This document shows, in pieces, positions 43,515-51,382 of a stretch of 64,000 nt of DNA. A program made the position numbers and the translations under genes. Below the pieces are notes generated by a model. The model saw only the letters and a list, made by a program, of their open reading frames with translations, did not search any database and had not been told where the DNA came from. Each line of letters starts with the position of its first letter. Position 1 is the first letter of the stretch. This DNA is from Halobacteriales archaeon YIM A00010 (GTDB lineage: Archaea; Halobacteriota; Halobacteria; Halobacteriales; Haloarculaceae), in NCBI GenBank assembly GCA_025041175.1, contig JAKCFJ010000001.1, positions 2,621,526 to 2,685,525 of the forward strand, given 5' to 3'.

Positions 43515-44042
43515 ATGACCGCTGAGAACGAGGAACTCGTCGCGGCGCTCAAAGCGGCCGACGCGGTGCGGTTCGGGACGTTCGAGCTGTCACACGGCGG
43601 GACGAGCGACTACTACGTGGACAAGTATCTCTTCGAAACCGAACCGCGCTGTCTGACGCACATCGCAAACGGATTCGCCGAACGCATCGGGAAAGCGAAG
43701 CCGGCCGGGGTCGCGCTCGGCGCGGTGCCACTCGTCGCGGCCACGGGGATGACAGCGAATCGGCCGTACGTCATCGTGCGAAAGAAGGCCAAAGAGTACG
43801 GCACCGGCAACCGCATCGAGGGCCGCCTCGAGGAGGGCGAGGAGGCCGTCGTCGTCGAGGACATCGCCACCACCGGCCAGAGCGCGCTCGACGCGGTCGA
43901 GGCGCTCCGGGCGGCCGGTGCCGTCGTGAACCGCGTGCTCGTGGTCGTCGACCGCGAAGAGGGCGCGACCGAACGGCTCGAAGCGGAAGACATCGAACTG
44001 GAGGCGCTCGTGACCGCCTCCGAGCTGCTGGATGGGGCGTAA
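43515..44042 (+). CDS. pyrE: Orotate phosphoribosyltransferase
   Basis: 175 residues. [20 protein letters not shown] and [20 protein letters not shown] are the orotate-enzyme signatures. The PRPP loop is [20 protein letters not shown]. It makes OMP from orotate and PRPP in pyrimidine synthesis. pyrE is the gene used as a uracil-auxotrophy marker in haloarchaea. It is followed 196 bp downstream by gfcR, a regulator built on the same fold. Confidence 0.93.
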   Translation: MTAENEELVAALKAADAVRFGTFELSHGGTSDYYVDKYLFETEPRCLTHIANGFAERIGKAKPAGVALGAVPLVAATGMTANRPYVIVRKKAKEYGTGNRIEGRLEEGEEAVVVEDIATTGQSALDAVEALRAAGAVVNRVLVVVDREEGATERLEAEDIELEALVTASELLDGA

Positions 44043-44186
44043 TCTGCCCCTCGTCGTCGATCCGGCGCTCGTCGCCCACAGTCACGCGTTCTCGATTCTC
44101 ACAACGGTAAGATGAATCAAAACCGTTACGAGACCGGGGCAACAGCCCTTCCGTTCGCAGCGATTTACTCACATCCATGCCCATAT

Positions 44187-44201
44187 TTTAGAATTACTAA
44201 A
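44187..44201. promoter_or_regulatory. Palindrome upstream of gfcR
   Basis: TTTAG-aatta-CTAAA, a perfect 5-bp inverted repeat about 40-50 bp before the gfcR ATG. It overlaps a likely TATA region and could be an operator or part of the promoter. Confidence 0.35.
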
Positions 44202-44238
44202 TCGAAGTATCCATACCTGTGCATTGTGGAGCGGTCGT

Positions 44239-44952
44239 ATGAACAGGGCAGAAAAGGCGACCCTCCAGTTGCGGGCAGTGGCAGTGTTGCGGACGCTCAA
44301 AGAGACGCGGACGTACGAGGAGTTGGCCGAGACGACGGGCTTTCCGGCGGGCGATCTGAACCGGTACGTCAACGGTCACGTTCTGCCGGGCACAGAACGC
44401 GCGCGAACGCTCCTCGCGGAGGTCGGACCCGACGCGCTCGCGGGCGAGCTCGAGCGTCGCATCGCTGTGGACGACGAGGGGTACATCGACAACTCGGCGC
44501 TCGTGTTCGACCAGACGTTTCTGGACCTCACCGCGCCCGTGGCCGCCCAGGCGTTCGGATTCGACCGGCCGGACGTGGTGTTGACCGCCGCGACCGACGG
44601 CATCACGCTCGGGGCGGCGATGGCCCGGTACTTCGATGCCCGCGTCGCCTACGCGAAAAAGACCAAAGAGACCGCAGTCGAGGAGTTCGTCGAGGCGCGC
44701 TCACGGCTCGCCAGCGGGATCGAACTCACGTACTACCTCCCCGAACGCGCGCTCGAACCGGGCCAACGCGTGCTCGTGGTCGACGACCTCATCCGGTCGG
44801 GTGAAACCCAGGAACTCCTGTTGGACATCGCGTCCATCGCCGAAACCACCGTAGTCGGCGTGTTCACTCTCATCGCTGTCGGCGACGACGGGATCGAAAC
44901 CGCCCGCCAACGAACTGACGCACCCGTAGCGTCACTACTGACGGTCGAGTGA
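44239..44952 (+). CDS. gfcR: GfcR-type transcriptional regulator (phosphoribosyltransferase fold)
   Basis: 237 residues from the ATG at 44239. The N-terminal helix-turn-helix contains KETRTYEELAETTGFPAGDL. Next comes a PRTase domain with TDGITLGAAMARYFDARVAY and PRPP loop RVLVVDDLIRSGETQELLLD. This matches GfcR, reported in Haloferax volcanii to activate sugar-degradation genes. A catalytic role as an orotate enzyme is not expected. It sits downstream of pyrE, a true enzyme of the same fold. Confidence 0.85.
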   Translation: MNRAEKATLQLRAVAVLRTLKETRTYEELAETTGFPAGDLNRYVNGHVLPGTERARTLLAEVGPDALAGELERRIAVDDEGYIDNSALVFDQTFLDLTAPVAAQAFGFDRPDVVLTAATDGITLGAAMARYFDARVAYAKKTKETAVEEFVEARSRLASGIELTYYLPERALEPGQRVLVVDDLIRSGETQELLLDIASIAETTVVGVFTLIAVGDDGIETARQRTDAPVASLLTVE

Positions 44953-45038
44953 CGGCATCCCCACGATCGTGGATATTTCTACCGAGTATCGATGGAAATA
45001 CTTAACTACGCTGTTTCGATTATGCCCATTCGTGTAAC

Positions 45039-46511
45039 ATGGCACCGACCGATGGGATCGCGGCGTTCTTCGGATTCGATGAGCACGACACCGACCTCCG
45101 GACGGAGATCGTTGCTGGGCTGACGACGTTTTTGACGATGTCGTACATCGTCGTGGTGAACCCCCAGATCATGGGTCAGGCGGTGGAAGTCAGCGGCCGG
45201 ACCAGCGAGCAGACCGTGCAGATGCTCACGGTGGTGACGATCCTGTCGGCGGCGGTGGCGACGTTCGTGATGGGGGTGTACGCGAACCGGCCGTTCGCGC
45301 TAGCACCGGGGTTGGGATTGAACGCGTTTTTCGCGTTCACGGTCGTGTTGGGGCTGGGCGTCCCGTGGCAGACGGCGCTCGCGGCGATCGTCGTGGAAGG
45401 AGTAATCTTCGGGGTGTTGACCCTGATCGGCGCGCGCAGATACGTGATCGAGCTGTTTCCGACGCCGGTGAAGCTTTCAGTCGGCGCGGGGATCGGGCTG
45501 TACCTCGCCATCATCGGGTTGCAAGCGATGCGCGTCACTGCCGGTGATACGAGCACCTTCGTGGCGCTCAATCCGGTGTTCGCAACCGATCCAGTGGCGA
45601 TCATCTCCGTTTTCGGGCTGTTCGTGACGTTCGCGCTGCACGCTCGCGGGGTTCGAGGGTCGATCATACTCGGGATACTCGGAACGACGGCTATCAGCTA
45701 CCTCGCGGCCGCGCTCGGATACGACGCCGTGCCGGCAGACAACGCTCCGGAGGGAACGATCCTGAGCAGCGGCGCAGTGCTCGATCCGATCCCGGTGTCG
45801 ACGCTGTCGTCCGATCCGTTGTCGGTGGTGGCCTACACCAGCGGTGGCTACGACATCACGCCCCTCGTCGGGGCCTTTCTCGAGGGACTGGCGAACATCG
45901 ATTCGCTCGCGTTCGCGCTGATCGTGTTCACCTTCTTTTTCGTGGATTTCTTCGATACAGCGGGGACGCTGACGGGCGTCTCCCAAGCCGCTGGCTTCCT
46001 CGACGCGGAGGGAAACCTCCCCGATATCGACGAGCCGCTGTTGGCTGATGCGATCGGAACAACAGTTGGCGGCGTTCTCGGAACGTCGACGGTGACGACG
46101 TACATCGAGTCGGCGACCGGCGTCGAAGAAGGCGGTCGCACCGGTCTGACCGCGATCGTTGTCGCCGCTCTGTTTCTCGCGTCGCTGGCGATCGTGCCGT
46201 TGGCGTCGGCGATCCCGCAACACGCCTCCCACATCGCGCTGGTGGTGGTCGCGGTTCTCATGCTCCGCGGAATCGTGGACATCCAGTGGGACGATTTCAC
46301 ACACGCCGTTCCTGCGGCGCTGACGCTGCTCGTGATGCCCTTTACGTTCTCCATCGCCTACGGCATCGCCGCGGGAATCATCGCCTACCCGGTCGTGAAG
46401 GGGGCTGCCGGCGAATGGGGCGACGTCAGTCCGGGCCAACTGGCGTTACTCGCCGTCTTCGTCCTCTACTTCTACGTCCGCACGAGCGGCCTTCTCACGC
46501 AAATACTGTGA
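45039..46511 (+). CDS. NCS2 family purine permease (AzgA/PbuG type)
   Basis: 490 residues with about 12-14 transmembrane segments. Family motifs: TFLTMSYIVVVNPQIM near the start, LAPGLGLNAFFAFTVVLGLG, FFFVDFFDTAGTLTGVSQAA and GTTVGGVLGTSTVTTYIESA. It imports adenine, guanine, hypoxanthine or xanthine, probably by proton symport. GC is that of core genes. A nearby sequence ACTTAAC (about 45001) may be its TATA element. It follows gfcR by 86 bp, possibly read through. Confidence 0.9.
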   Translation: MAPTDGIAAFFGFDEHDTDLRTEIVAGLTTFLTMSYIVVVNPQIMGQAVEVSGRTSEQTVQMLTVVTILSAAVATFVMGVYANRPFALAPGLGLNAFFAFTVVLGLGVPWQTALAAIVVEGVIFGVLTLIGARRYVIELFPTPVKLSVGAGIGLYLAIIGLQAMRVTAGDTSTFVALNPVFATDPVAIISVFGLFVTFALHARGVRGSIILGILGTTAISYLAAALGYDAVPADNAPEGTILSSGAVLDPIPVSTLSSDPLSVVAYTSGGYDITPLVGAFLEGLANIDSLAFALIVFTFFFVDFFDTAGTLTGVSQAAGFLDAEGNLPDIDEPLLADAIGTTVGGVLGTSTVTTYIESATGVEEGGRTGLTAIVVAALFLASLAIVPLASAIPQHASHIALVVVAVLMLRGIVDIQWDDFTHAVPAALTLLVMPFTFSIAYGIAAGIIAYPVVKGAAGEWGDVSPGQLALLAVFVLYFYVRTSGLLTQIL

Positions 46512-46548
46512 GGCAACATCGGCCGCTGTCGATACACATCGGCGGTGT

Positions 46549-46555
46549 TTTATTA
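46549..46555 (+). promoter_or_regulatory. TATA box of the glutaredoxin-like gene
   Basis: TTTATTA centred 28 bp before the ATG at 46580. Confidence 0.5.
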
Positions 46556-46579
46556 CTCGGCCCAAACGTATCTACACTG

Positions 46580-46834
46580 ATGTCATCGATCGAGCTCTAC
46601 GAACTGGAGGGGTGCCCGTTCTGTGCGAAGGTCACACAGAAACTCGAGGAGCTTGGACTCGATTACGAATCGCACACGGTCCCCCGATCGCACGCAGAAC
46701 GCGAGGAAGTCAAGGAAGTGAGCGGACAAACAGGGGTGCCCGTGCTCGTCGACCGCGACCACGGCGTCGAAGGACTGCCGGAATCGAGCGACATCATCGC
46801 GCATCTCGAAGAAACCTACGGCGACGAAACGTAG
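46580..46834 (+). CDS. Glutaredoxin-like / GST N-terminal domain protein
   Basis: 84 residues of thioredoxin fold: MSSIELYELEGCPFCAKVTQ with redox motif CPFC, cis-proline region QTGVPVLVDRDHG and ending SSDIIAHLEETYG. Haloarchaea use gamma-glutamylcysteine rather than glutathione, so a dithiol exchange role with that thiol is plausible. The TATA box 28 bp upstream supports this start. Confidence 0.9.
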   Translation: MSSIELYELEGCPFCAKVTQKLEELGLDYESHTVPRSHAEREEVKEVSGQTGVPVLVDRDHGVEGLPESSDIIAHLEETYGDET

Positions 46835-47070
46835 GCGCAGACGAGGATCGAGAACCACGGTGGAGTACGCTCCTTGTGCACACGGAGAGACGACCCAACC
46901 CCCCACGAGGGAGACGTTTCACGTAGCGGCCCGACCGCTCCGCTCGTTCCCCGACACGGATCAATCGCCGCCGTCCATCACACAAATTTGATGTTATTAT
47001 GTTAGGACCCGCGGATATGATGGCACAAGTTTCATATTCAGTGATCTACGTTAGTTTCTGAAGAGCACCG

Positions 47071-47919
47071 ATGCGATCAGTAGACACAGGTAGTTCCCCA
47101 TTTTCCGTTCTTCTTCCGGTGTACGGTGGCGACGATCCTCAACACCTCGATACGGCGATCACGAGCGTGGCAGAGCAGACACTCGTCCCCGACGAGATTC
47201 TCGTCGTGCAGGACGGACCCATTCCCGAGTCTCTCGAAGCCGTTCTTCGAGCGTGGACGGACGACTACGAGAACACGTTCAGGGTCCACGAGATCGAGAC
47301 CAATCAAGGGCTGGGCAACGCCCTGCGCGAGGGCGTACGAGCGTGTTCTCACGATTACATCGCCCGGATGGACGCCGACGACATAAGCGTCCCCGACCGG
47401 TTCGAGACCCAGATGGCGTTTCTCAAAGACCATCCGGACGTCGACATCGTTGGCGGGTATTTGACCGAGTTCGACAGCGATCCTGAGGAGCCGCACGCGA
47501 AACGAACGGTGCCCTGTCGCCACGAGAAGATCGAACAGCGGGCCAAGTTCCGGAGTCCGATGAACCACGCTACCGTTATGTTCCGTCGGGAGTCCGTGAT
47601 GGCCGCGGGGAACTACCGGCCCGTCTCCCGGATGGAGGATTACGACCTCTGGGTTCGAATGCTCATGAATGGCTCACAGCTCCGTAATATCCCGGACGTG
47701 CTGCTGAAGATGCGTGCCGGAGACGAGTTGTACGATCGTCGGAAGGGCTACGAGTACGCTCGACGCGAGTTCGAACAGCAGTACGGATGGTATCAACAGG
47801 GATTCATCGACACGGCTCGATTCGCGTTCAACGTCCTCACCCGCGTGGGGATCCGGTTCGTTCCGAGCGCAATCAGAAAGCACGTGTACACGCGTTTCCG
47901 GGACGGGAGCAGCCCGTAG
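47071..47919 (+). CDS. Glycosyltransferase family 2
   Basis: 282 residues. The GT-A fold begins FSVLLPVYGGDDPQHLDTAI, with IARMDADDISVPDRFETQ carrying the metal-binding D-x-D, and later RMEDYDLWVRMLMNGSQL with the general base region. The C-terminal ~60 residues are amphipathic. It transfers a sugar from a nucleotide donor to a lipid or glycan acceptor, most likely for surface glycan assembly. No other glycosyltransferases are adjacent, so it is not part of a visible polysaccharide cluster. Confidence 0.9.
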   Translation: MRSVDTGSSPFSVLLPVYGGDDPQHLDTAITSVAEQTLVPDEILVVQDGPIPESLEAVLRAWTDDYENTFRVHEIETNQGLGNALREGVRACSHDYIARMDADDISVPDRFETQMAFLKDHPDVDIVGGYLTEFDSDPEEPHAKRTVPCRHEKIEQRAKFRSPMNHATVMFRRESVMAAGNYRPVSRMEDYDLWVRMLMNGSQLRNIPDVLLKMRAGDELYDRRKGYEYARREFEQQYGWYQQGFIDTARFAFNVLTRVGIRFVPSAIRKHVYTRFRDGSSP

Positions 47920-47948
47920 GAATGGTGGTTTGGCAATCGTACTGTTTC

Positions 47949-48169
47949 ATAGGGACTGTTGTGAGTATGTTCGGCACGGTCGTAGACTGATACTGTCGGT
48001 CATCGGTCTGTGACCACTCGGTCGCCGGTTCAGCCAGCAGCGTGCTCCACGATCCCGAAGCGTCCACTGCCGGTGTACGGAAGGATGACCGACAGTATGA
48101 CGACTGCTCTGCGGTGTCACGAACCGTTCTGTGTCGCCACAGCGGGACGGAATCACAACAGTCCCTATC
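47949..48169. mobile_element. Outer MITE-like element containing MITE 1B
   Basis: Bounded by 16-bp inverted repeats ATAGGGACTGTTGTGA (47949-47964) and TCACAACAGTCCCTAT (48153-48168). The right repeat ends within the stop codon of the deacetylase gene. The interior carries MITE 1B, so one element has inserted into another. Confidence 0.65.
47988..48100. mobile_element. MITE family 1, copy B
   Basis: 113 bp, ends TGATACTGTCGGTCATC and GATGACCGACAGTATGA. The interior differs from copies A, C and D. Confidence 0.8.
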
Positions 48170-49172
48170 AGTCACCATCGAACAGTTGCTCATGCGCCGC
48201 GTCGACGACTGAACGGCCGCTCTCGCTGACCGGCTCGTCGGGTTCGACCGGTTCGCGGCCGTCACACACGTCATTGATCATCCGGACGCCGTCCGAAAGC
48301 GATTCGAGTCCGTACCCGCCTTCGAGCACGAACGCGAGCGGGGCATCGAGGCGGTCAGCGAGCGATCGACACCGGGCGGTGAGCGCGCCAAAGCCCTCGG
48401 TCGAAACCCGCATCCGAGAGATCGGGTCGCGCTCGTGGGCGTCAAAGCCCGCGCTCACGAGGAGGAGATCCGGATCGAACCGTTCGAACGCCGGTGCGAT
48501 GGCCGCTTCGAACGCGTACAGATAGACAGCGTCGTCGCTTCCGGGCGGTAAGGGAAGGTTGAGCGTTCGGTCCGTCCCCTCGCCCGCTCCGGTCTCCTCG
48601 ATCGCGCCGGTGCCGGGGTACAGCCCCTGTTCGTGCAGCGAGGCGTACAACACGTCGCCACGGTCATAAAAGATGTCGTGAATCCCGTTGCCGTGGTGGA
48701 CGTCCCAGTCGATGATCGCAACCCGATCGACGCGCTCTAAGGCCGTCTCGGTTGCGATGGCGGCGTTGTTGAAAAAACAAAAGCCCATTGCGTCGTCAGC
48801 GACAGCGTGGTGTCCCGGCGGACGGCCGAGCGAGAACGGCGTCTCACGACCCGACGCCCCATCGAGTGCCGCATCAGCGGCCCACACGGCGGTCCCGGCG
48901 CTTGCGAGCGCGGCGTCCCACGTGTCCGGAACGGCAACCGTGTCGGCGTCCCATTGTCCTCCTCCATCGGCACAGAACTCCCGAACGCGCTCGACGTACC
49001 CCGAATCGTGAACGGTCGACACCACGTCCGGCGCTACCGACTCCGGAGAGACGTACTCGACGCCGTGCTCGCGCGACAGGGCACGACGGATCGCACGAAG
49101 CCGATCCGGTGACTCGGGATGGCGCGGGCCGGTGTCGTGTGCCAGACAGTCCTCGCGGTAGCCGAACTTCAT
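48168..49172 (-). CDS. Histone deacetylase family protein
   Basis: 334 residues with all arginase/deacetylase motifs: FSLGRPPGHHA, CFFNNAAIA, VAIIDWDVHHGNG (zinc Asp and His), LLLVSAGFDAHERDP (zinc Asp) and VLEGGYGLESL. It could remove acetyl or other acyl groups from lysines or small amines (AcuC-like). The ATG overlaps the stop of the histone gene by one base (TAATG at 49170-49174), a tight coupling suggesting that chromatin protein and deacetylase are made together. Confidence 0.92.
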   Translation of the reverse strand: MKFGYREDCLAHDTGPRHPESPDRLRAIRRALSREHGVEYVSPESVAPDVVSTVHDSGYVERVREFCADGGGQWDADTVAVPDTWDAALASAGTAVWAADAALDGASGRETPFSLGRPPGHHAVADDAMGFCFFNNAAIATETALERVDRVAIIDWDVHHGNGIHDIFYDRGDVLYASLHEQGLYPGTGAIEETGAGEGTDRTLNLPLPPGSDDAVYLYAFEAAIAPAFERFDPDLLLVSAGFDAHERDPISRMRVSTEGFGALTARCRSLADRLDAPLAFVLEGGYGLESLSDGVRMINDVCDGREPVEPDEPVSESGRSVVDAAHEQLFDGD

Positions 49173-49606
49173 TAGAAATACTGTTCGATGTCGAAATACA
49201 GTTCGATGTCCTCCGACTTGATCGTTCGACGGTCCGCGTGGCGCGCGAACGCCGCCGCCGCAGCGGCGATCGCGGTTGCGTACGATTCGAGGCGCGCTGC
49301 CAGCGCGACGCGCGCGTCCATCGAGACGCGGTAGCGATCGTCGATGTCGAGGCGGGCGATGCGATCGACAGGGGCAATCGGGAGTTCGACGTTCCTTCGA
49401 TCGGCCGCCGCAACGTCGAAATCCTCCGTCATCAACGTCTTCCGACCGTTCTCGGTCGCTCGTTCGGCTGCATCAACCGCCAACGCTGCCCCGTGTGCTT
49501 GAATACGGCGGGCCAGAACCTCGGCTGCGTCGGCGCTCACCCTGAGATTGCCAGCGTTCCGACGGATAACAGCGTCTACCGGGGCAAACGGTAGCTCGAC
49601 GCTCAT
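49172..49606 (-). CDS. hstA: Archaeal doublet histone
   Basis: 144 residues from the ATG at 49606 (MSVELPFAPVDAVIRRNAGN). Two histone folds are fused: the first about 3-66 (LRVSADAAEVLARRIQAHGA, KTLMTEDFDVA) and the second about 73-140 (PIAPVDRIARLDIDDRYRVS, RRTIKSEDIELYF). Haloarchaeal histones are acidic and of this end-to-end type. The usual role is DNA wrapping or, in haloarchaea, gene regulation. It is translationally coupled to the downstream deacetylase gene. A start at 49729 is rejected as untypical. Confidence 0.92.
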   Translation of the reverse strand: MSVELPFAPVDAVIRRNAGNLRVSADAAEVLARRIQAHGAALAVDAAERATENGRKTLMTEDFDVAAADRRNVELPIAPVDRIARLDIDDRYRVSMDARVALAARLESYATAIAAAAAAFARHADRRTIKSEDIELYFDIEQYF

Positions 49607-49797
49607 AGCCACATACCCGGCTGTCGCAGGCTTAAACTTTGCCAAGGAGTAGTCCCCGTCCCACCGTGGGTGAGGATGACTCCAACAATCAACAGAGTAC
49701 ACAAAGATTCTTAAGTGATAGCTGTCCAAGTAGAAAGATAGTGGAGCAGACGTTCAAGTATCGGGCATACCTGACAGATGAGATAGCGCGGGAAGTC

Positions 49798-49851
49798 GTT
49801 CGAAAATCGAAGATTTTCGTGATGACGAGAGACTTCGTCTCTCGAACCACG
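49798..49851. repeat. Two-hairpin insertion E1 in tnpB
   Basis: 54 bp, in frame (18 codons). Hairpin 49801-49819 (stem CGAAAATC, loop GAA) is identical to 61415-61433 in array d; second hairpin 49827-49843 (stem GAGAGAC, loop TTC). The linker contains TGATG. The exact ends are inferred by comparison with typical TnpB (EIAREV...RRHINIC). Confidence 0.75.
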
Positions 49852-50241
49852 CGCAGACACATCAACATCTGTCGGGAAGTGTATAATCATGCCCTCGGTC
49901 TCTATAATGCTGCTCCAGATGGTGACAAACCCACCTACAACCACCTGCAGAATCAGCTTCCGAGCTGGAAGCGAAAATGGAACACATGGGCATCGGTGAA
50001 CGCAAAGTGCCTGCAGATGGCCGTCCGACGCATTTTCAACAGTCTCAGCGTCCTCAAGTCCCTCAAATCAAAGGGATATAAGGTTGGGAAGTTGAAGTGG
50101 AAGACCCCGAGAGAGTACCGGAGTATTGTGTTCAATCAGTCCGGTTTTGACGTGGATAGTAACACGGGCCGCACTGACCACGCGACACTTGAACTCTCGA
50201 AACTGTGCGATGACGACGAAGTCATTGATCTCGACTATCAT

Positions 50242-50296
50242 CACCAGAAATCTCCGATTTCTGGTTAGCAGCCAGAACCTGTGGTTCTGGCGGCAT
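50242..50296. repeat. Two-hairpin insertion E2 in tnpB
   Basis: 55 bp. Hairpins 50244-50264 (stem CCAGAAATC, loop TCC) and 50271-50291 (stem GCCAGAACC, loop TGT), linker TTAGCA. Flanked by a 4-bp direct repeat CATC. It brings a stop codon and a +1 shift. The orientation is opposite to E3. Confidence 0.85.
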
Positions 50297-50764
50297 CGGC
50301 CGCTCCCCGAGGACGGAACCATCAAAGAAGTCCGGTTAAAAGAAGAGAAATCGGGAAAATGGTACGTGTCGGTCGTCGTTGATTATGATCCAGAGCACCC
50401 AGAGAAACCCCCTGTTGACAGTATTTCAGTCGAAGATACGGTTGGGATCGATCTCGGCATCCTAAAACTCGTCCACGATTCGAACGGTACCGCTGTGTTG
50501 CCGTTAGATGAGTCTACAGACCGCGAGCGCATTGAAAAGTGCCACCGAGCCCTCGCGCGCAAACAGCACGGCTCGAACAACTGGGAGAAGGCTCGCATCA
50601 AACTCGCTGAAGCCTACGAGACGCTCACGAACAAGCGGACAGATTTCATCGAGAAACTCGCACGCAGTTACACGAAACAGTACGACGCCGTGTTCTTGGA
50701 AGATCTGAACGTGCGTGGGATGCTTGAGCAGGATTCAAACGGCCGGAATATCACGGCGATGTCG

Positions 50765-50808
50765 CCGAGCGAAGCTCGGCTGCTAACCAGAAATCGAAGA
50801 TTTCTGGT
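50765..50808. repeat. Two-hairpin insertion E3 in tnpB
   Basis: A 44-bp core flanked by a perfect 7-bp direct repeat GATGTCG (50758-50764, 50809-50815); 51 bp added in frame. Hairpins: stem GCCGAGC loop GAA (50764-50780) and stem CCAGAAATC loop GAA (50787-50807). Same core as E6 at 11406 except for the reversed second loop. Confidence 0.88.
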
Positions 50809-51001
50809 GATGTCGTGGTATGAGACGTTCTCGACGTTCAAACGACACGGTGATAAAAATGCCTGTCACGTCATCACCGTCTCACCAGAAGGCACGACAA
50901 AGCGGTGCGCGCGGTGTGATGTGGCATCGAGCAAAGCGCTCTGGGTGCGCGAGCATAGTTGTCCGAGTTGTCGGTATGAAGCCAATCGAGACGAAAACGC
51001 G

Positions 51002-51052
51002 GTCGCCAGATGTAATCTGGCGGGCAGCCAGAACGCAAGCGTTCTGGCGACG
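51002..51052. repeat. Two-hairpin insertion E4 in tnpB
   Basis: 51 bp, in frame, just after the RuvC-III aspartate. Hairpins 51004-51022 (stem CGCCAGAT, loop GTA) and 51027-51048 (stem GCCAGAACGC, loop AA). Confidence 0.8.
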
Positions 51053-51219
51053 GCGTTCAACGCACAGAAACTCGGCTTGGAAGAACTGGGCATCGACTAC
51101 GAGATCGATGAACTACTAGGTCTGGGAGAGGCCGAAGATACGTCTGCGGAGACTGCGCTCCCTACGGGTGCAAACCTGAACGACAAGTCGTTGTTCTGTG
51201 TTGTGTCTGCAAAGCGCGT

Positions 51220-51269
51220 TCGCCAGAACCGCAGGTTCTGGCTGGCTGCCAGACGTAGTCTGGCAACGT
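51220..51269. repeat. Two-hairpin insertion E5 in tnpB
   Basis: 50 bp with CGT on both sides. Hairpins 51222-51242 (stem GCCAGAACC, loop GCA) and 51248-51264 (stem GCCAGAC, loop GTA). It shifts the frame within the last 15 codons. Confidence 0.82.
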
Positions 51270-51382
51270 CGTTGAAACAGGAAGCCACGGGCCACCTGTC
51301 CCGGGGTAATTCACACGTTCCGCGTTGGGCGACTGTGGATGTGACCTAGACCATAATAGATAATAAACAATATCTCGACACA

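Larger units (their letters stand above)
49741..51309 (+). pseudogene. tnpB: TnpB (IS200/IS605-type OrfB) with five hairpin insertions
   Basis: Starting at the GTG at 49741 (EQTFKYRAYLTDEIAREV), the gene codes a TnpB nuclease. RuvC residues are in VGIDLGILKLVHDS, YDAVFLEDLNVRGM and NRDENA, with the zinc finger CARCDVASSKALWVREHSC. Five insertions (E1-E5, 54+55+51+51+50 = 261 bp) interrupt it. E2 brings a TAG stop (50266) and shifts the frame; E5 shifts it again. Without them 1308 bp remain: 436 codons, ending ...VVETGSHGPPVPG at 51307-51309, the usual family length. No tnpA is present. RNA-guided nuclease function is lost as written, although 50293-51349 stays open in one frame. Confidence 0.85.
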
